Program-made: the position numbers and the translations under genes
DNA from: Agromyces sp. SYSU T00194
Lineage (GTDB): Bacteria; Actinomycetota; Actinomycetes; Actinomycetales; Microbacteriaceae
Reading direction: 5' to 3'
Assembly (NCBI RefSeq): GCF_040496035.1
Contig: NZ_JBEPJZ010000001.1
Location: 806,001-870,000, forward strand
Length of the DNA: 64,000 nucleotides
Shown: in pieces, positions 34,439-42,104 of the stretch
Numbering within the stretch: position 1 is the stretch's first letter
Layout: every line of letters starts with the position of its first letter
The notes under the pieces: generated by a model
What the model was told of the DNA's origin: nothing
What the model saw: the letters and a program-made list of their open reading frames with translations, nothing else
The model's database searches: none

Positions 34439-35614
34439 ATGAGGCGTTCATCATGGGGAATCGTGGGCGTCGTACTTTCAATCGGATTTGGTGCGCTCAT
34501 GGCGGCGCGAGCCTTGCGCAGGGCAGACTCTCCCGACTCCACACCACCTCCTTCACGGGACAGGCGGGAAAGTCCAACTAAACAGCGTTGGATACTGGCA
34601 ATTCTCTCCAGCTCGGCGGTCTTGCTCGGCGTAGCTGGGTTCGCAATCTGGCCCGGATTCACCATCCTCAGCGGAGACCGGGCACCGGATGGCGGAATCT
34701 TGCTCCTACATGATCGCGGACCCTTTGATGAGAGCGGGGTGTCCGGTGTCCAAGCCACCGTCGAAGTAGCTTTCTGGGCGACCGGCTCAGCCGACGTCAG
34801 CATTGCGGAGCTAAGGATCACATTCGAAACTCCCCACTCGAGCGATCATTGGTACGTGGTTGCGTCCGGAGATTACGTCGTTACGCCGAACCGAGACCCG
34901 TCTCTGTACTGCAAGTACGACAATTTCCACTTGAAGGTCAACGGCATCGAATGCGGATCGCAGGCTGGCAATCCTGCGATGATGTTCAGCTTCGATCAGG
35001 AATTAGGGAACAGCCTCGGTCAAGAAGTAGTCGCCGAGTCTGTGGCCCAGCTTGAGGGCTACGACAGGAACCGGGTGAGTGTCGTGAGCGGACGCATGCC
35101 AAACACACGCGAGGACGGCCAAAGCGTGGCCGTGGTCTGGCTGCCGATATCAACGCCACCTTCGTTCACAGTGAACGGTGACCAGTTCGTAGCTTTCCCT
35201 CCTATTGCTTTGGCCCCCAACGCTTGGGCGCCGGGTCCCCCGCTCGATGAATCGTGCGAGCTCGAGCCATCCGAGGTCGCGGCCACCTTCGCACTCACGC
35301 AAGGGTGTCTGCCCGTCAACCCCGTCACGGTTACGAGCACCGTCGTCGACACACAAGTCGATGTTGGGAGCCGAACGGTCGAGTATGCCGCACCGGATAC
35401 CGTCACCGACGACGAAGTCGTATGGGCCGTTGATGGCGGATTCCCGGGCGGGCAAGCTCTGCTTCGCGACCCCTTCGCTCAATCGGACGAGTCCAGACGT
35501 GCGTTCTTCGCAGCACTCGTGATCGGCGGTGGGTTGTCGTTTGCCCTTCTATTTGTTGAGCGAATCCTCTTCCATTTCTATCCAGTCAGAGAGCAGGGCG
35601 GCACAGCGAAGTGA
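34439..35614 (+). CDS. Hypothetical membrane protein with large extracytoplasmic domain
   Basis: 391 residues. Transmembrane segments are near 5-24 (WGIVGVVLSIGFGALMAA), 50-70 (ILAILSSSAVLLGVAGFAIW) and 363-382 (FFAALVIGGGLSFALLFVE). The ~290-residue domain between the last two is beta-rich by appearance and contains four Cys (one each in YCKYDNF, IECGSQ, ESCELEP and QGCLPVN) that could form disulfides. No family is recognised. Base composition is like that of the OLD nuclease, so it belongs to the same island. Confidence 0.75.
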   Translation: MRRSSWGIVGVVLSIGFGALMAARALRRADSPDSTPPPSRDRRESPTKQRWILAILSSSAVLLGVAGFAIWPGFTILSGDRAPDGGILLLHDRGPFDESGVSGVQATVEVAFWATGSADVSIAELRITFETPHSSDHWYVVASGDYVVTPNRDPSLYCKYDNFHLKVNGIECGSQAGNPAMMFSFDQELGNSLGQEVVAESVAQLEGYDRNRVSVVSGRMPNTREDGQSVAVVWLPISTPPSFTVNGDQFVAFPPIALAPNAWAPGPPLDESCELEPSEVAATFALTQGCLPVNPVTVTSTVVDTQVDVGSRTVEYAAPDTVTDDEVVWAVDGGFPGGQALLRDPFAQSDESRRAFFAALVIGGGLSFALLFVERILFHFYPVREQGGTAK

Positions 35615-35626
35615 TCGCCCTGCTCT
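35590..35626 (+). terminator. Hairpin over the stop of the island membrane-protein gene
   Basis: AGAGCAGGGCG (35590-35600) and CGCCCTGCTCT (35616-35626) form a perfect 11-bp stem with a 15-nt loop that contains the TGA. No T-tract follows. It marks the right end of the low-GC island. Confidence 0.55.
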
Positions 35627-35731
35627 CTACCGGTAACAGCAGTTGGATCCCTGAGCCGTCCGGGCGCAGTGCGCGCCTCCTGGGCACGCTTCGCGCGAGC
35701 GCGCAGCGGATCGAGCGGTCGCGGGCGCGCC

Positions 35732-36169
35732 TCAGTCGACGGGCGGGCGACGCAGGCGCTTGACGTCGGTGCGACGCTTCTTCTCACTGAGGCGGCGCTC
35801 CTTCGAGCCGCGGCTCGGCTTCGTCGGGCGACGCGACGGCGCCGGCGGGCGAAGGGCGTCGCCGACGACAGCGGCGAGTCGCGCCCGCGCGGCATCTCGG
35901 TTGCGCAGCTGGGCGCGGTGCTCGGAGGCGGCGATCGTCAGCACGCCGTTCACAAGCCGACCGCTCATACGGTCGAGCAGGCGCTCGCGCTGCTGCACCG
36001 AGAGCACGGTCGAGCCCGCGACATCCCACACCAGTTCCACCCGGGAGTCGGCGGTGTTCACGCCCTGGCCGCCCGGGCCCGAGGAGCGCGAGAAGCGCCA
36101 GGTCAGCTCCGACTCGGGGATCGTGAGCCCGGCGGTGACCCGCAGTCCGGGGCGATGGGCGGCTGGCAT
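35732..36169 (-). CDS. arfB: ArfB/YaeJ-type peptidyl-tRNA hydrolase
   Basis: 145 residues. The release-factor GGQ motif is at 33-35 (SSGPGGQGVNTADSRVEL), followed by the short RF domain and a basic C-terminal tail (SEKKRRTDVKRLRRPP) that in ArfB enters the empty mRNA channel. The protein rescues stalled ribosomes by hydrolysing peptidyl-tRNA without a stop codon. Length and order are typical. The alternative, a generic class I release-factor-like protein, is less likely given the short length and tail. Confidence 0.9.
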   Translation of the reverse strand: MPAAHRPGLRVTAGLTIPESELTWRFSRSSGPGGQGVNTADSRVELVWDVAGSTVLSVQQRERLLDRMSGRLVNGVLTIAASEHRAQLRNRDAARARLAAVVGDALRPPAPSRRPTKPSRGSKERRLSEKKRRTDVKRLRRPPVD

Positions 36170-36212
36170 GGGCCCATCATGCCCCGAGACCGCGGGCTGT
36201 GCGAGGCATCCG

Positions 36213-37355
36213 TCAGATGAGCTCGTAGAAGCGCCAGAAGCCGAACTCGGGCACGATCACGCGCACGTCGCTCCAGCCGGCCTCGCGCGCGTAGGCGCGC
36301 AGCGTGTCGGGCCGCATGACGGTGCCGGTGGCGGCGCTCGACCCGTGCGAGCGGCCGTCCGGCAGGCAGACGAACAGGCTGTAGCCGTACATCAGCCGGT
36401 CGAGGTCGCCGGCGTTCGGCGCGAACGCGTCGGCGACCGCCTCGTCCATGATCACGACCGTTCCGCCCGGGCGCACGGCGTCGCGCATCGCGCGCAGCAC
36501 GTCGACCGGGTGGGGCAGGTCGTGGATGCACTCGAAGGCGAAGATCGCGTCGAACGGTCCGTGCTCGGCCAGCTCAGCGGCATCCGTCTCCTGGAACCGC
36601 ACGCGATCGGCGACTCCCGCCGCCCGCGCGTTCTCGCCCGCGGCGACCACCGAGGCGGTGTCGACGTCGAAGCCCTCGACCCGCAGCTGCGGGTACGCCG
36701 ACGCCAGCGCGATCGACGACCAGCCGAGGCCCATGCCGACGTCGGCGATGCGGGCATCCGGCCGCGACAGCGCCTCGTGCACCTGCGGCACGTCGGCCAG
36801 CACCGCGGGCATGGCGTCGAACCACGGGCGGTTGGCCTCGGCCTGCGACTCGCGGGCGTCGGCGCCGAACTGCTGCCAGCTCACGCCGCCGCCGGTGCGG
36901 TAGGCGTCGATGATGTGGGGCATCGACTGCCCCGCGGCGGCGAGCATGCGCGCGAGCGGTGCCATGTAGGCGAGGTTCGTGCGGTCGGTGAGCGCCGGCT
37001 CGGCGTGGGCCGGGAGCGAGAACCGGCGGCGCTCCGGGTCTGCCGAGGCGTCGTCGACGGTGAGGATGCCGGCGGCCGCCTGCTGCTCGAGCCACTCGCG
37101 TGCGTACCGCGCATCGGTATCGGTGCGTGCGGCGAGCTCGGCGGTCGTAATTGCGGCGGCGCCCGCGAGGGCGTCGTACCAGCCCAGCCGGCTGCCCAGG
37201 TGCACCGACATCGTCTCGATGGCGCCGAGGAACGACGTCAGCATGCGGTCGGCGAACGCGTCGACGGCAGCGTCGTCGACGGTGTCGGTGTCGGGTGCCC
37301 GCTCGATGTCGGCGGGTTCGGGCGCGGCCTGCGCCTCGGGTGTGGTGATGGTCAT
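36213..37355 (-). CDS. Class I SAM-dependent methyltransferase
   Basis: 380 residues. The N-terminal ~170 include a winged-helix-like region (GAAAITTAELAARTDTDARYAREWLEQQ) similar to O-methyltransferase dimerisation domains. The SAM site is IADVGMGLGWSSIALA, followed by the acidic loop VEGFDVD, FAFECIHDLPHPVDVLRAMR and GGTVVIMDEAV. The substrate is unknown. Its promoter shares a 43-bp element with that of the membrane protein-LuxR unit at 39.4 kb, so the adjacent LuxR regulator is a likely activator. Confidence 0.88.
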   Translation of the reverse strand: MTITTPEAQAAPEPADIERAPDTDTVDDAAVDAFADRMLTSFLGAIETMSVHLGSRLGWYDALAGAAAITTAELAARTDTDARYAREWLEQQAAAGILTVDDASADPERRRFSLPAHAEPALTDRTNLAYMAPLARMLAAAGQSMPHIIDAYRTGGGVSWQQFGADARESQAEANRPWFDAMPAVLADVPQVHEALSRPDARIADVGMGLGWSSIALASAYPQLRVEGFDVDTASVVAAGENARAAGVADRVRFQETDAAELAEHGPFDAIFAFECIHDLPHPVDVLRAMRDAVRPGGTVVIMDEAVADAFAPNAGDLDRLMYGYSLFVCLPDGRSHGSSAATGTVMRPDTLRAYAREAGWSDVRVIVPEFGFWRFYELI

Positions 37356-37403
37356 GATGTGTCCCCTCGGTGTCTGCGCGCCGACGTGTCGTCGGCACCT
37401 CCG

Positions 37404-37448
37404 AAGCTACGGAGGGGGCACCGCGGGGCTCATCGGCCGAATCATGCA
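37404..37448 (-). promoter_or_regulatory. Conserved promoter element, copy 1 (methyltransferase)
   Basis: Written on the plus strand: GCTACGGAGGG (37406-37416), 16 nt, TCGGCCGA (37433-37440), 1 nt, TCATGCA (37442-37448). On the minus strand the -10 is TAGCTT (37404-37409) and the TGCATGA-N-TCGGCCGA block occupies the -35 position. The same parts at identical spacing occur at 39394-39436. Confidence 0.65.
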
Positions 37449-37496
37449 TCTCGCGACCGCGGTCTGCATACCGTGATGCACGGTGGGCCCGCGGGG

Positions 37497-39119
37497 CTAC
37501 GAGCCGTGCGCCGAGTCGCGCCACCACGCCGCCGCCGCGGTGCGGGAGCCGACGCCGAGCTTCAGGTAGATGTTCGCCAGGTGGCGGCCGACGGTCTTCT
37601 CGCTGATGAACAGCCGGCCGGCGACGTCGCGGTTCGACGCCCCATCGGCGACGAGCGCGAGGATCTCCGCCTCCCGCGCGGTGAGCGGACCCGACCGGGG
37701 CGCCTCCGTGCGGGCCTGCACCACGACCGGGCGTGCGCCGAGCCGGTCGAATGCCTCAGCAGCATCCGCTCGCATCTGCGCACCCGCAGCGGCGTCGCCC
37801 TGCGCCTCGAGCCCCGCGGCGATCCACGACCGCATGCTCGCCTGCTCCCAGCGGATGCCGAGCCGGGTGAAGAGGCCGAGCGCGCGGTGGAACGCCTCCA
37901 CTGCGGTCGCCGCGTCGCCGTCGGCGAGGGCGACCATGCCGCGACTGTGCTCCGCCCAGGCCCGGAAGCCGTCGGTGCCGAAGTCGTCTGCCGCGGCGGC
38001 GAGCTCGTCGCGCATCTCGCGTGCGTTCGCGTCGCGGCCGGTGGCGAGCGCAACCTCGACGCCGGCGCGCAGCAGGCGCACCCGCGCCAGGCGGTCGCGA
38101 CCGATCAGGGCCGAGGTGAGGAGCGCCCACGCACGGTCGCCGTCACCGTCGGCGAGGTGCAGCAGCGCCTCCCCGGGGGCCGGGTCGATGCCGAGCTCGC
38201 GGGCCTGCGCGTACGCCGTGCGCGCGCCGGCGGCCTCGCCTCGCAACCGCCGGATCTCGCCGACCTGGTACCAGCCCTCGCCCGCGACCCACGGGTCGGC
38301 GGACTGCAGGTCGGCGCAGGCGCGCTCGAGCTCGGACTCGGTCTCGGCCCAGTCGCCGCCCGTGCTGCGCAGCTCGAGCCGGTGCACGCGGCACACGCCG
38401 ACGTACACCGCGTCGGCCCCGTACGCGGCGCACCACTGCTCCGTCGCGCGCGTCCACTCGGCCATGCGCCGGTAGTCGGCGAGCTCGTGGCAGGCGTGGA
38501 TAGTCATGCAGAGGATGTCGCCCGCCCACTCGGGCGCGACGTCGCCGCCGACGACCGCCAGCATCGCCTCGTCGAGCTTGTCGAAGCCGGCGGCCGCATC
38601 GCCGGAGCGCATCGCGTGCATGCCCTCGACCACGGCGGCGAGCGCGCCGACCGCCGGGTCGTCGAGGGCGTCGTCGAGCTCGCGCAGGCGTGCGACCGAG
38701 CCTGCGGTCCACAGCTCCTCCCCGTCTGCAGCCAGGCCGCCGGCGGCCTCGAGGTACACGAGGTAGGCGTGTGCAAGGCGGTCAGGATGCCCCGAGAGCA
38801 GGCGCTCGGCCCGCCGCGCCCACGCGGTGCCGACCGTGAGCTCGCCGCGCGTGAGTCGCAGCAACGAGATCAGCAGGGCCGTGTCGGCGCAGCCGAGTTC
38901 GTCGCGCGCGGCGCGGAACGCCCGGAATGCCGACTCGAGCGACACGAGGCATCCGTCGACGTCGCTCAGCCACCACTGGCTCGCGGCGAGGGCGCGCAGG
39001 TCATCCGGTGCAAGGGGACCCTCCGCGCTCGCCGCGAGGAAGCTCGCCCGGGCGTCGCGCCAGTTCGCGTCGCGGTGGGCCGTGCGCGCCGCGTCGATCA
39101 GGACGCTCGCGTCGGACAT
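37497..39119 (-). CDS. LuxR-family transcriptional regulator with TPR-like sensor region
   Basis: 540 residues. The N-terminal ~460 are Ala/Leu/Arg-rich helical repeats resembling TPR arrays, without Walker motifs, so it is not a classical LAL ATPase regulator. The C-terminal HTH is textbook LuxR/GerE: PLTAREAEILALVADGASNRDVAGRLFISEKTVGRHLANIYLKLGV. The ATG at 39119 lies 6 nt after a TAGGCT box (39126-39131). It probably controls the neighbouring methyltransferase and itself. The ligand is unknown. Confidence 0.88.
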   Translation of the reverse strand: MSDASVLIDAARTAHRDANWRDARASFLAASAEGPLAPDDLRALAASQWWLSDVDGCLVSLESAFRAFRAARDELGCADTALLISLLRLTRGELTVGTAWARRAERLLSGHPDRLAHAYLVYLEAAGGLAADGEELWTAGSVARLRELDDALDDPAVGALAAVVEGMHAMRSGDAAAGFDKLDEAMLAVVGGDVAPEWAGDILCMTIHACHELADYRRMAEWTRATEQWCAAYGADAVYVGVCRVHRLELRSTGGDWAETESELERACADLQSADPWVAGEGWYQVGEIRRLRGEAAGARTAYAQARELGIDPAPGEALLHLADGDGDRAWALLTSALIGRDRLARVRLLRAGVEVALATGRDANAREMRDELAAAADDFGTDGFRAWAEHSRGMVALADGDAATAVEAFHRALGLFTRLGIRWEQASMRSWIAAGLEAQGDAAAGAQMRADAAEAFDRLGARPVVVQARTEAPRSGPLTAREAEILALVADGASNRDVAGRLFISEKTVGRHLANIYLKLGVGSRTAAAAWWRDSAHGS

Positions 39120-39384
39120 GCCGGGAGCCTACCCGGTAGCGCAGGTACATGACGAGCATCGCCAGCATCGTCACCAGGTAGAAGCCGTGCAGCACCCAGA
39201 CCGGCCCGAACGGCAGCGTGGTGATGTAGACGGTGTGGAACAGGTTGCCGACGTTGCCCAGCAGGAGCGCCGGGAGGCTGTACGACGCGAGGTCGCGCGA
39301 CCGCACCGCCTTGACGACCATCGGCAGGTTCGCCGTGGCGAACAGCACGGTCGAGACCGTGCCGGCGAGCAGTGCGAGTTCCAT
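39001..39384 (-). CDS. Small multi-pass membrane protein overlapping the LuxR gene
   Basis: 127 residues with three hydrophobic segments: LALLAGTVSTVLFATANLPMVV, YSLPALLLGNVGNLFHTVYIT and VWVLHGFYLVTMLAMLVMYLRY. It has a SemiSWEET/PQ-loop-like look (ATANLPM), but that is tentative. The last ~40 residues are Arg-rich and are encoded within the first 119 nt of the LuxR gene in another frame, an unusually long overlap. The ATG at 39384 is 7 nt after TAGCGT, so it is leaderless. Confidence 0.65.
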   Translation of the reverse strand: MELALLAGTVSTVLFATANLPMVVKAVRSRDLASYSLPALLLGNVGNLFHTVYITTLPFGPVWVLHGFYLVTMLAMLVMYLRYRVGSRHVRRERPDRRGAHGPPRRELARRPGELPRGERGGSPCTG

Positions 39385-39391
39385 GGGGGTG

Positions 39392-39436
39392 ACGCTACGG
39401 AGGGCCGGGCCTCGGTAGCGTCGGCCGATTCATGCA
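39392..39436 (-). promoter_or_regulatory. Conserved promoter element, copy 2 (membrane protein-LuxR unit)
   Basis: Written on the plus strand: GCTACGGAGGG (39394-39404), 16 nt, TCGGCCGA (39421-39428), 1 nt, TCATGCA (39430-39436). The minus-strand -10 TAGCGT (39392-39397) lies 7 nt before the ATG at 39384. It matches copy 1 at 37404-37448 in order and exact spacing. Confidence 0.65.
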
Positions 39437-39530
39437 GTTTGCGGGGGCGGCTGCATCGTTCGATCCACCGGCCTGCGGTCAGTTCGGCACCGGCTTGACT
39501 CAGCGCCGCGGTACGCGCACCTGCCGACGG

Positions 39531-39875
39531 TCAACGACTCATGAAGACGTCGGTCCATCCGTCTATCGTCGCGAACAACGTTCCCGCAACGACGAAACCC
39601 CAGGCGTACGCCTGTCTATCGAACCGGCGCTCGAGTCGAAGCTCACGTTCAGTCATTGCATCCTGCGCGAGAGACTCGACCTTGGTGAGTTCTTGTCGTC
39701 GCCTCATCAGCTTCCAGCGGGGAACAGATGCGCGGATACGGGCACGTTCCTCGCGCATGAGCGCATTCTTCGCGCCGAGAAAATCATCCATGGATTCGAT
39801 GCCGTCGAGGAACGCCAAACCCACCTGCCAGGACGCGCCGACCAATGCAAGGGTCGATGCCACTGCAATCCACAC
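39531..39875 (-). CDS. Hypothetical two-helix membrane protein
   Basis: 114 residues, GTG start. An N-terminal hydrophobic helix (WIAVASTLALVGASWQVGLAFL) and a C-terminal one (AWGFVVAGTLFATIDGW) flank a charged helical region of ~60 residues (EERARIRASVPRWKLMRRRQE) that may be a coiled coil. Base composition is lower in GC than that of the neighbours, so it may be acquired. No family is recognised. The regions on either side (39440-39530 and 39876-39955) show no other gene. Confidence 0.55.
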   Translation of the reverse strand: MWIAVASTLALVGASWQVGLAFLDGIESMDDFLGAKNALMREERARIRASVPRWKLMRRRQELTKVESLAQDAMTERELRLERRFDRQAYAWGFVVAGTLFATIDGWTDVFMSR

Positions 39876-39955
39876 GCGGAGACTGTATCGACGCCTTCAG
39901 ACATGGGTGCTGCTGCCAGGACGCACCGCACACCACATTGCGCTGCGAGCGCTGC

Positions 39956-40420
39956 TCACTTAGGCGGCCACTCGATCAGCGGCGCATCCTCGGGCACGTA
40001 GAGCGGATGCGTCGGCTGCCCGGTCTTGTTCACACCCAGCGCGAGAAGCGGCGGCAGGAGCGCCACCGCCTCGGCGACGCGCGCCGGGTCGGCGTGATTG
40101 CCCCAGCCTGCGACGACCGTGCCGGTGACGCCGGCGAGCACGCGGTCGTTCTCCGGGCCCACCGGGTCGGGCGCGGCCTGCATCAGCTTCGGCGACTTCG
40201 TGCGGAACGCGTAGAGGTTGACGATGAGCATGCCGCCGAAGCCCTCGCGCGTCGCGAAGCCCACGCATCGGCGCAGCGTCGGGTCCAGGTGCTCTGCGTC
40301 GGCGGTGCTCGGGTTGAGCAGCACGAACGTGATCGTCGGTAGCGTCGGATCCCAGACCCGGGTGAGCGAGTAGCGGTAGTCGCCGCGGATGTCTGCGGTG
40401 GCGGAGACGAAGTCGGTCAT
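39956..40420 (-). CDS. DUF1643 family protein
   Basis: 154 residues matching DUF1643: DYRYSLTRVWDPTLPTITFVLLNPSTADAEHLDPTLRRC near the N-terminus, then MLIVNLYAFR and a C-terminal GQPTHPLYVP. The family is common in bacteria and phages, and its function is unknown. An AGGAGGG ribosome-binding site lies upstream of the ATG. It is separate from the C4-sugar operon that starts with the DeoR gene end at 40484. Confidence 0.88.
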   Translation of the reverse strand: MTDFVSATADIRGDYRYSLTRVWDPTLPTITFVLLNPSTADAEHLDPTLRRCVGFATREGFGGMLIVNLYAFRTKSPKLMQAAPDPVGPENDRVLAGVTGTVVAGWGNHADPARVAEAVALLPPLLALGVNKTGQPTHPLYVPEDAPLIEWPPK

Positions 40421-40483
40421 CGGTCGGGCGGGCCCCCTCCTGCCGGATCCGGGTTCGCGCGTGCGGCGGCGCCGACGACGCGA

Positions 40484-41299
40484 TCAGCGCTGCCGCTTGG
40501 CCACGACGACCTTCACGCCGGCGTCGCGGAGCCGGGAGACCTCGACCCGCGGCATCGCTGAGTCGACCACGACCGCGTCGAAGTCCTTCAGCGTGAAGAG
40601 CGCATGGAGGGCGCGCTTCTGGAACTTCGTGTGGTCGACGAGCAGCACCCTCGTGCTCGCCACGTCGAACATCGCACGCTTGACGTCGACCGTCTCCAGG
40701 GACTGGTGGAAGGCGATGTCGTCGGTCACGGCCGCCGTCGACGTGAGGAAGACATCGGCTCGAATCGACTGGATCGACGTCGTCGTCATGCGCCCCATGA
40801 AGGCGTTGCACCAGTTGTAGTACTGCCCGCCCAGGCCGAGCATCGTGATGTCGTTCGCGTCACGCAGCTCGTCCATGATCGTGAGGGTGTTGGTGATGAC
40901 CGTCAGCGGCCGCTTGTTGCGCAGGTGCGGAACGAGGTGCCCCACCGTCGTGCTGTCGTCGAGCATGATCGCCTGGCCGGGTTCGATGAACTCGAGGGCC
41001 GCGAGGGCGATCGACTCCTTCTCCTCCGATTGGCGGTTGGACCGGTAGACGGCGCTCGACTCGACGATCGGGGTCGCCACCGCCGTCGCGACGCCACGGC
41101 TCTTGCGCAGGATGCCCTTGCTCTGGAGCTCGTCGAGGTCGCGATGCACCGTCATGACACTGATGTCGAACTGCTCCGCGAGCTGCTCGATGCGCACCAC
41201 TCCTGCCGCCATGACCGCCTCGGTGATGGCCTGCTGACGAGCAGCCTGCCGGTTCTGGCGCGGTGACGGATCGGCAAGTCCTTCGGCGGTCGTGCTCAT
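40484..41299 (-). CDS. DeoR/GlpR family transcriptional regulator
   Basis: 271 residues. The N-terminal winged HTH reads RIEQLAEQFDISVMTVHRDLDELQSKGILRKSRG, a typical DeoR recognition helix. The C-terminal sugar-phosphate-sensing domain (DeoRC) follows, with SIALAALEFIEPGQAIMLDDSTTVGHLVP. It is the last gene of the nine-gene polyol operon, with a GAGGAGGG site 3-4 nt before the ATG, so it is made together with the enzymes. It probably senses a phosphorylated C4 intermediate and acts at the inverted repeat near 49.9 kb. Confidence 0.93.
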   Translation of the reverse strand: MSTTAEGLADPSPRQNRQAARQQAITEAVMAAGVVRIEQLAEQFDISVMTVHRDLDELQSKGILRKSRGVATAVATPIVESSAVYRSNRQSEEKESIALAALEFIEPGQAIMLDDSTTVGHLVPHLRNKRPLTVITNTLTIMDELRDANDITMLGLGGQYYNWCNAFMGRMTTTSIQSIRADVFLTSTAAVTDDIAFHQSLETVDVKRAMFDVASTRVLLVDHTKFQKRALHALFTLKDFDAVVVDSAMPRVEVSRLRDAGVKVVVAKRQR

Positions 41300-41314
41300 C
41301 GTCCCTCCTCGATA

Positions 41315-42061
41315 TCAACCTAGCGCGGCGGCCTCGTCCAGCATCCGAGCGAACGACGCCGGATCGTGCGCGAACCTGCCGAGGAAGAGGCCGTCGACCG
41401 CATCGGCGAGCTCGGTGAGGGTTCCCTCCTGCGCGCTTCCGCCGTAGATCAACCGCACCGACCCCCCGTGCTGCGCCATGCCGTCGCGCAGCGCCGCGAC
41501 GACGGCGCGGACGTGGGCCGCGGACGCCGGCTCTGGCTGCCCGATCGCCCATTCGGGCTCGTAGGCGACGATGAGGTCGGCGGAGTCGTCGCCCGCGCCG
41601 TCGAGCAGCGACCGCAGCTGCTCGAGGCACTGCGCGGCCGCCTCGGCCGGCTCGCGCCGCTCCGGCTCGCCGACGCACAGCACGGGGGTGAGGCGGTTGC
41701 GCAGGGCCGCCTGCAGCTTCGCCCGTGCCACGTCGCCGTCCTCGCCGAACACCGACCGCCGCTCCGAGTGGGCCACCTCGACATGGGTGCATCCGATCTC
41801 ACGCAGGTCGGCGCCGCTCACGGCTCCCGTGTAGGCGCCGCGGTCGGCCCAGTGCAGGTCTTGCGCCCCGAACCGCACCGCCGTGCCGGCCAGGGCGTCC
41901 CGCACGCCCGGCACGGCCGGGAGCGACGGCAGCACGAACACCTCGACGGCACCCGACCGCACGGCGGGATGCGCGCGAGCGATTCGCGCGACCTCCGCAG
42001 CCCACTGCCGGGACTCGTCGACACCGAGGTACAGCTTGAGGCTCACCCCCAGGACGCGCAC
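41315..42061 (-). CDS. Triose-phosphate-isomerase-like sugar-phosphate isomerase
   Basis: About 248 residues of the TIM family. The catalytic His is in VAHSERRS, the Glu in VAYEPEWAIG, and the phosphate loop is YGGSAQEG. The N-terminal active-site segment reads GVSLKLYLG: the Lys is kept, but the Asn of canonical NxK is Ser, as expected for a paralogue with a different substrate. Actinobacterial relatives isomerise L-erythrulose 1-phosphate, which fits the operon. The start is uncertain: GTG at 42061 gives the standard length, while GTG 42112 or ATG 42136 would overlap rpiB. Confidence 0.82.
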   Translation of the reverse strand: MRVLGVSLKLYLGVDESRQWAAEVARIARAHPAVRSGAVEVFVLPSLPAVPGVRDALAGTAVRFGAQDLHWADRGAYTGAVSGADLREIGCTHVEVAHSERRSVFGEDGDVARAKLQAALRNRLTPVLCVGEPERREPAEAAAQCLEQLRSLLDGAGDDSADLIVAYEPEWAIGQPEPASAAHVRAVVAALRDGMAQHGGSVRLIYGGSAQEGTLTELADAVDGLFLGRFAHDPASFARMLDEAAALG

Positions 42062-42104
42062 GGACGAGCGCCCAGCGCCCTCCGGTGGGCTGACGCTCCC
42101 GAGC

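Noticed and set aside
34249-34581. 110-codon plus-strand frame overlapping the start of the island membrane protein
   Set aside because: It overlaps the well-supported gene at 34439 for most of its length, and its residues are unstructured Ser/Arg/Gly.
35760-39152. Plus-strand frame of ~1100 codons across arfB, methyltransferase and LuxR genes
   Set aside because: It is antisense to three clearly recognised genes and contains no family motif.
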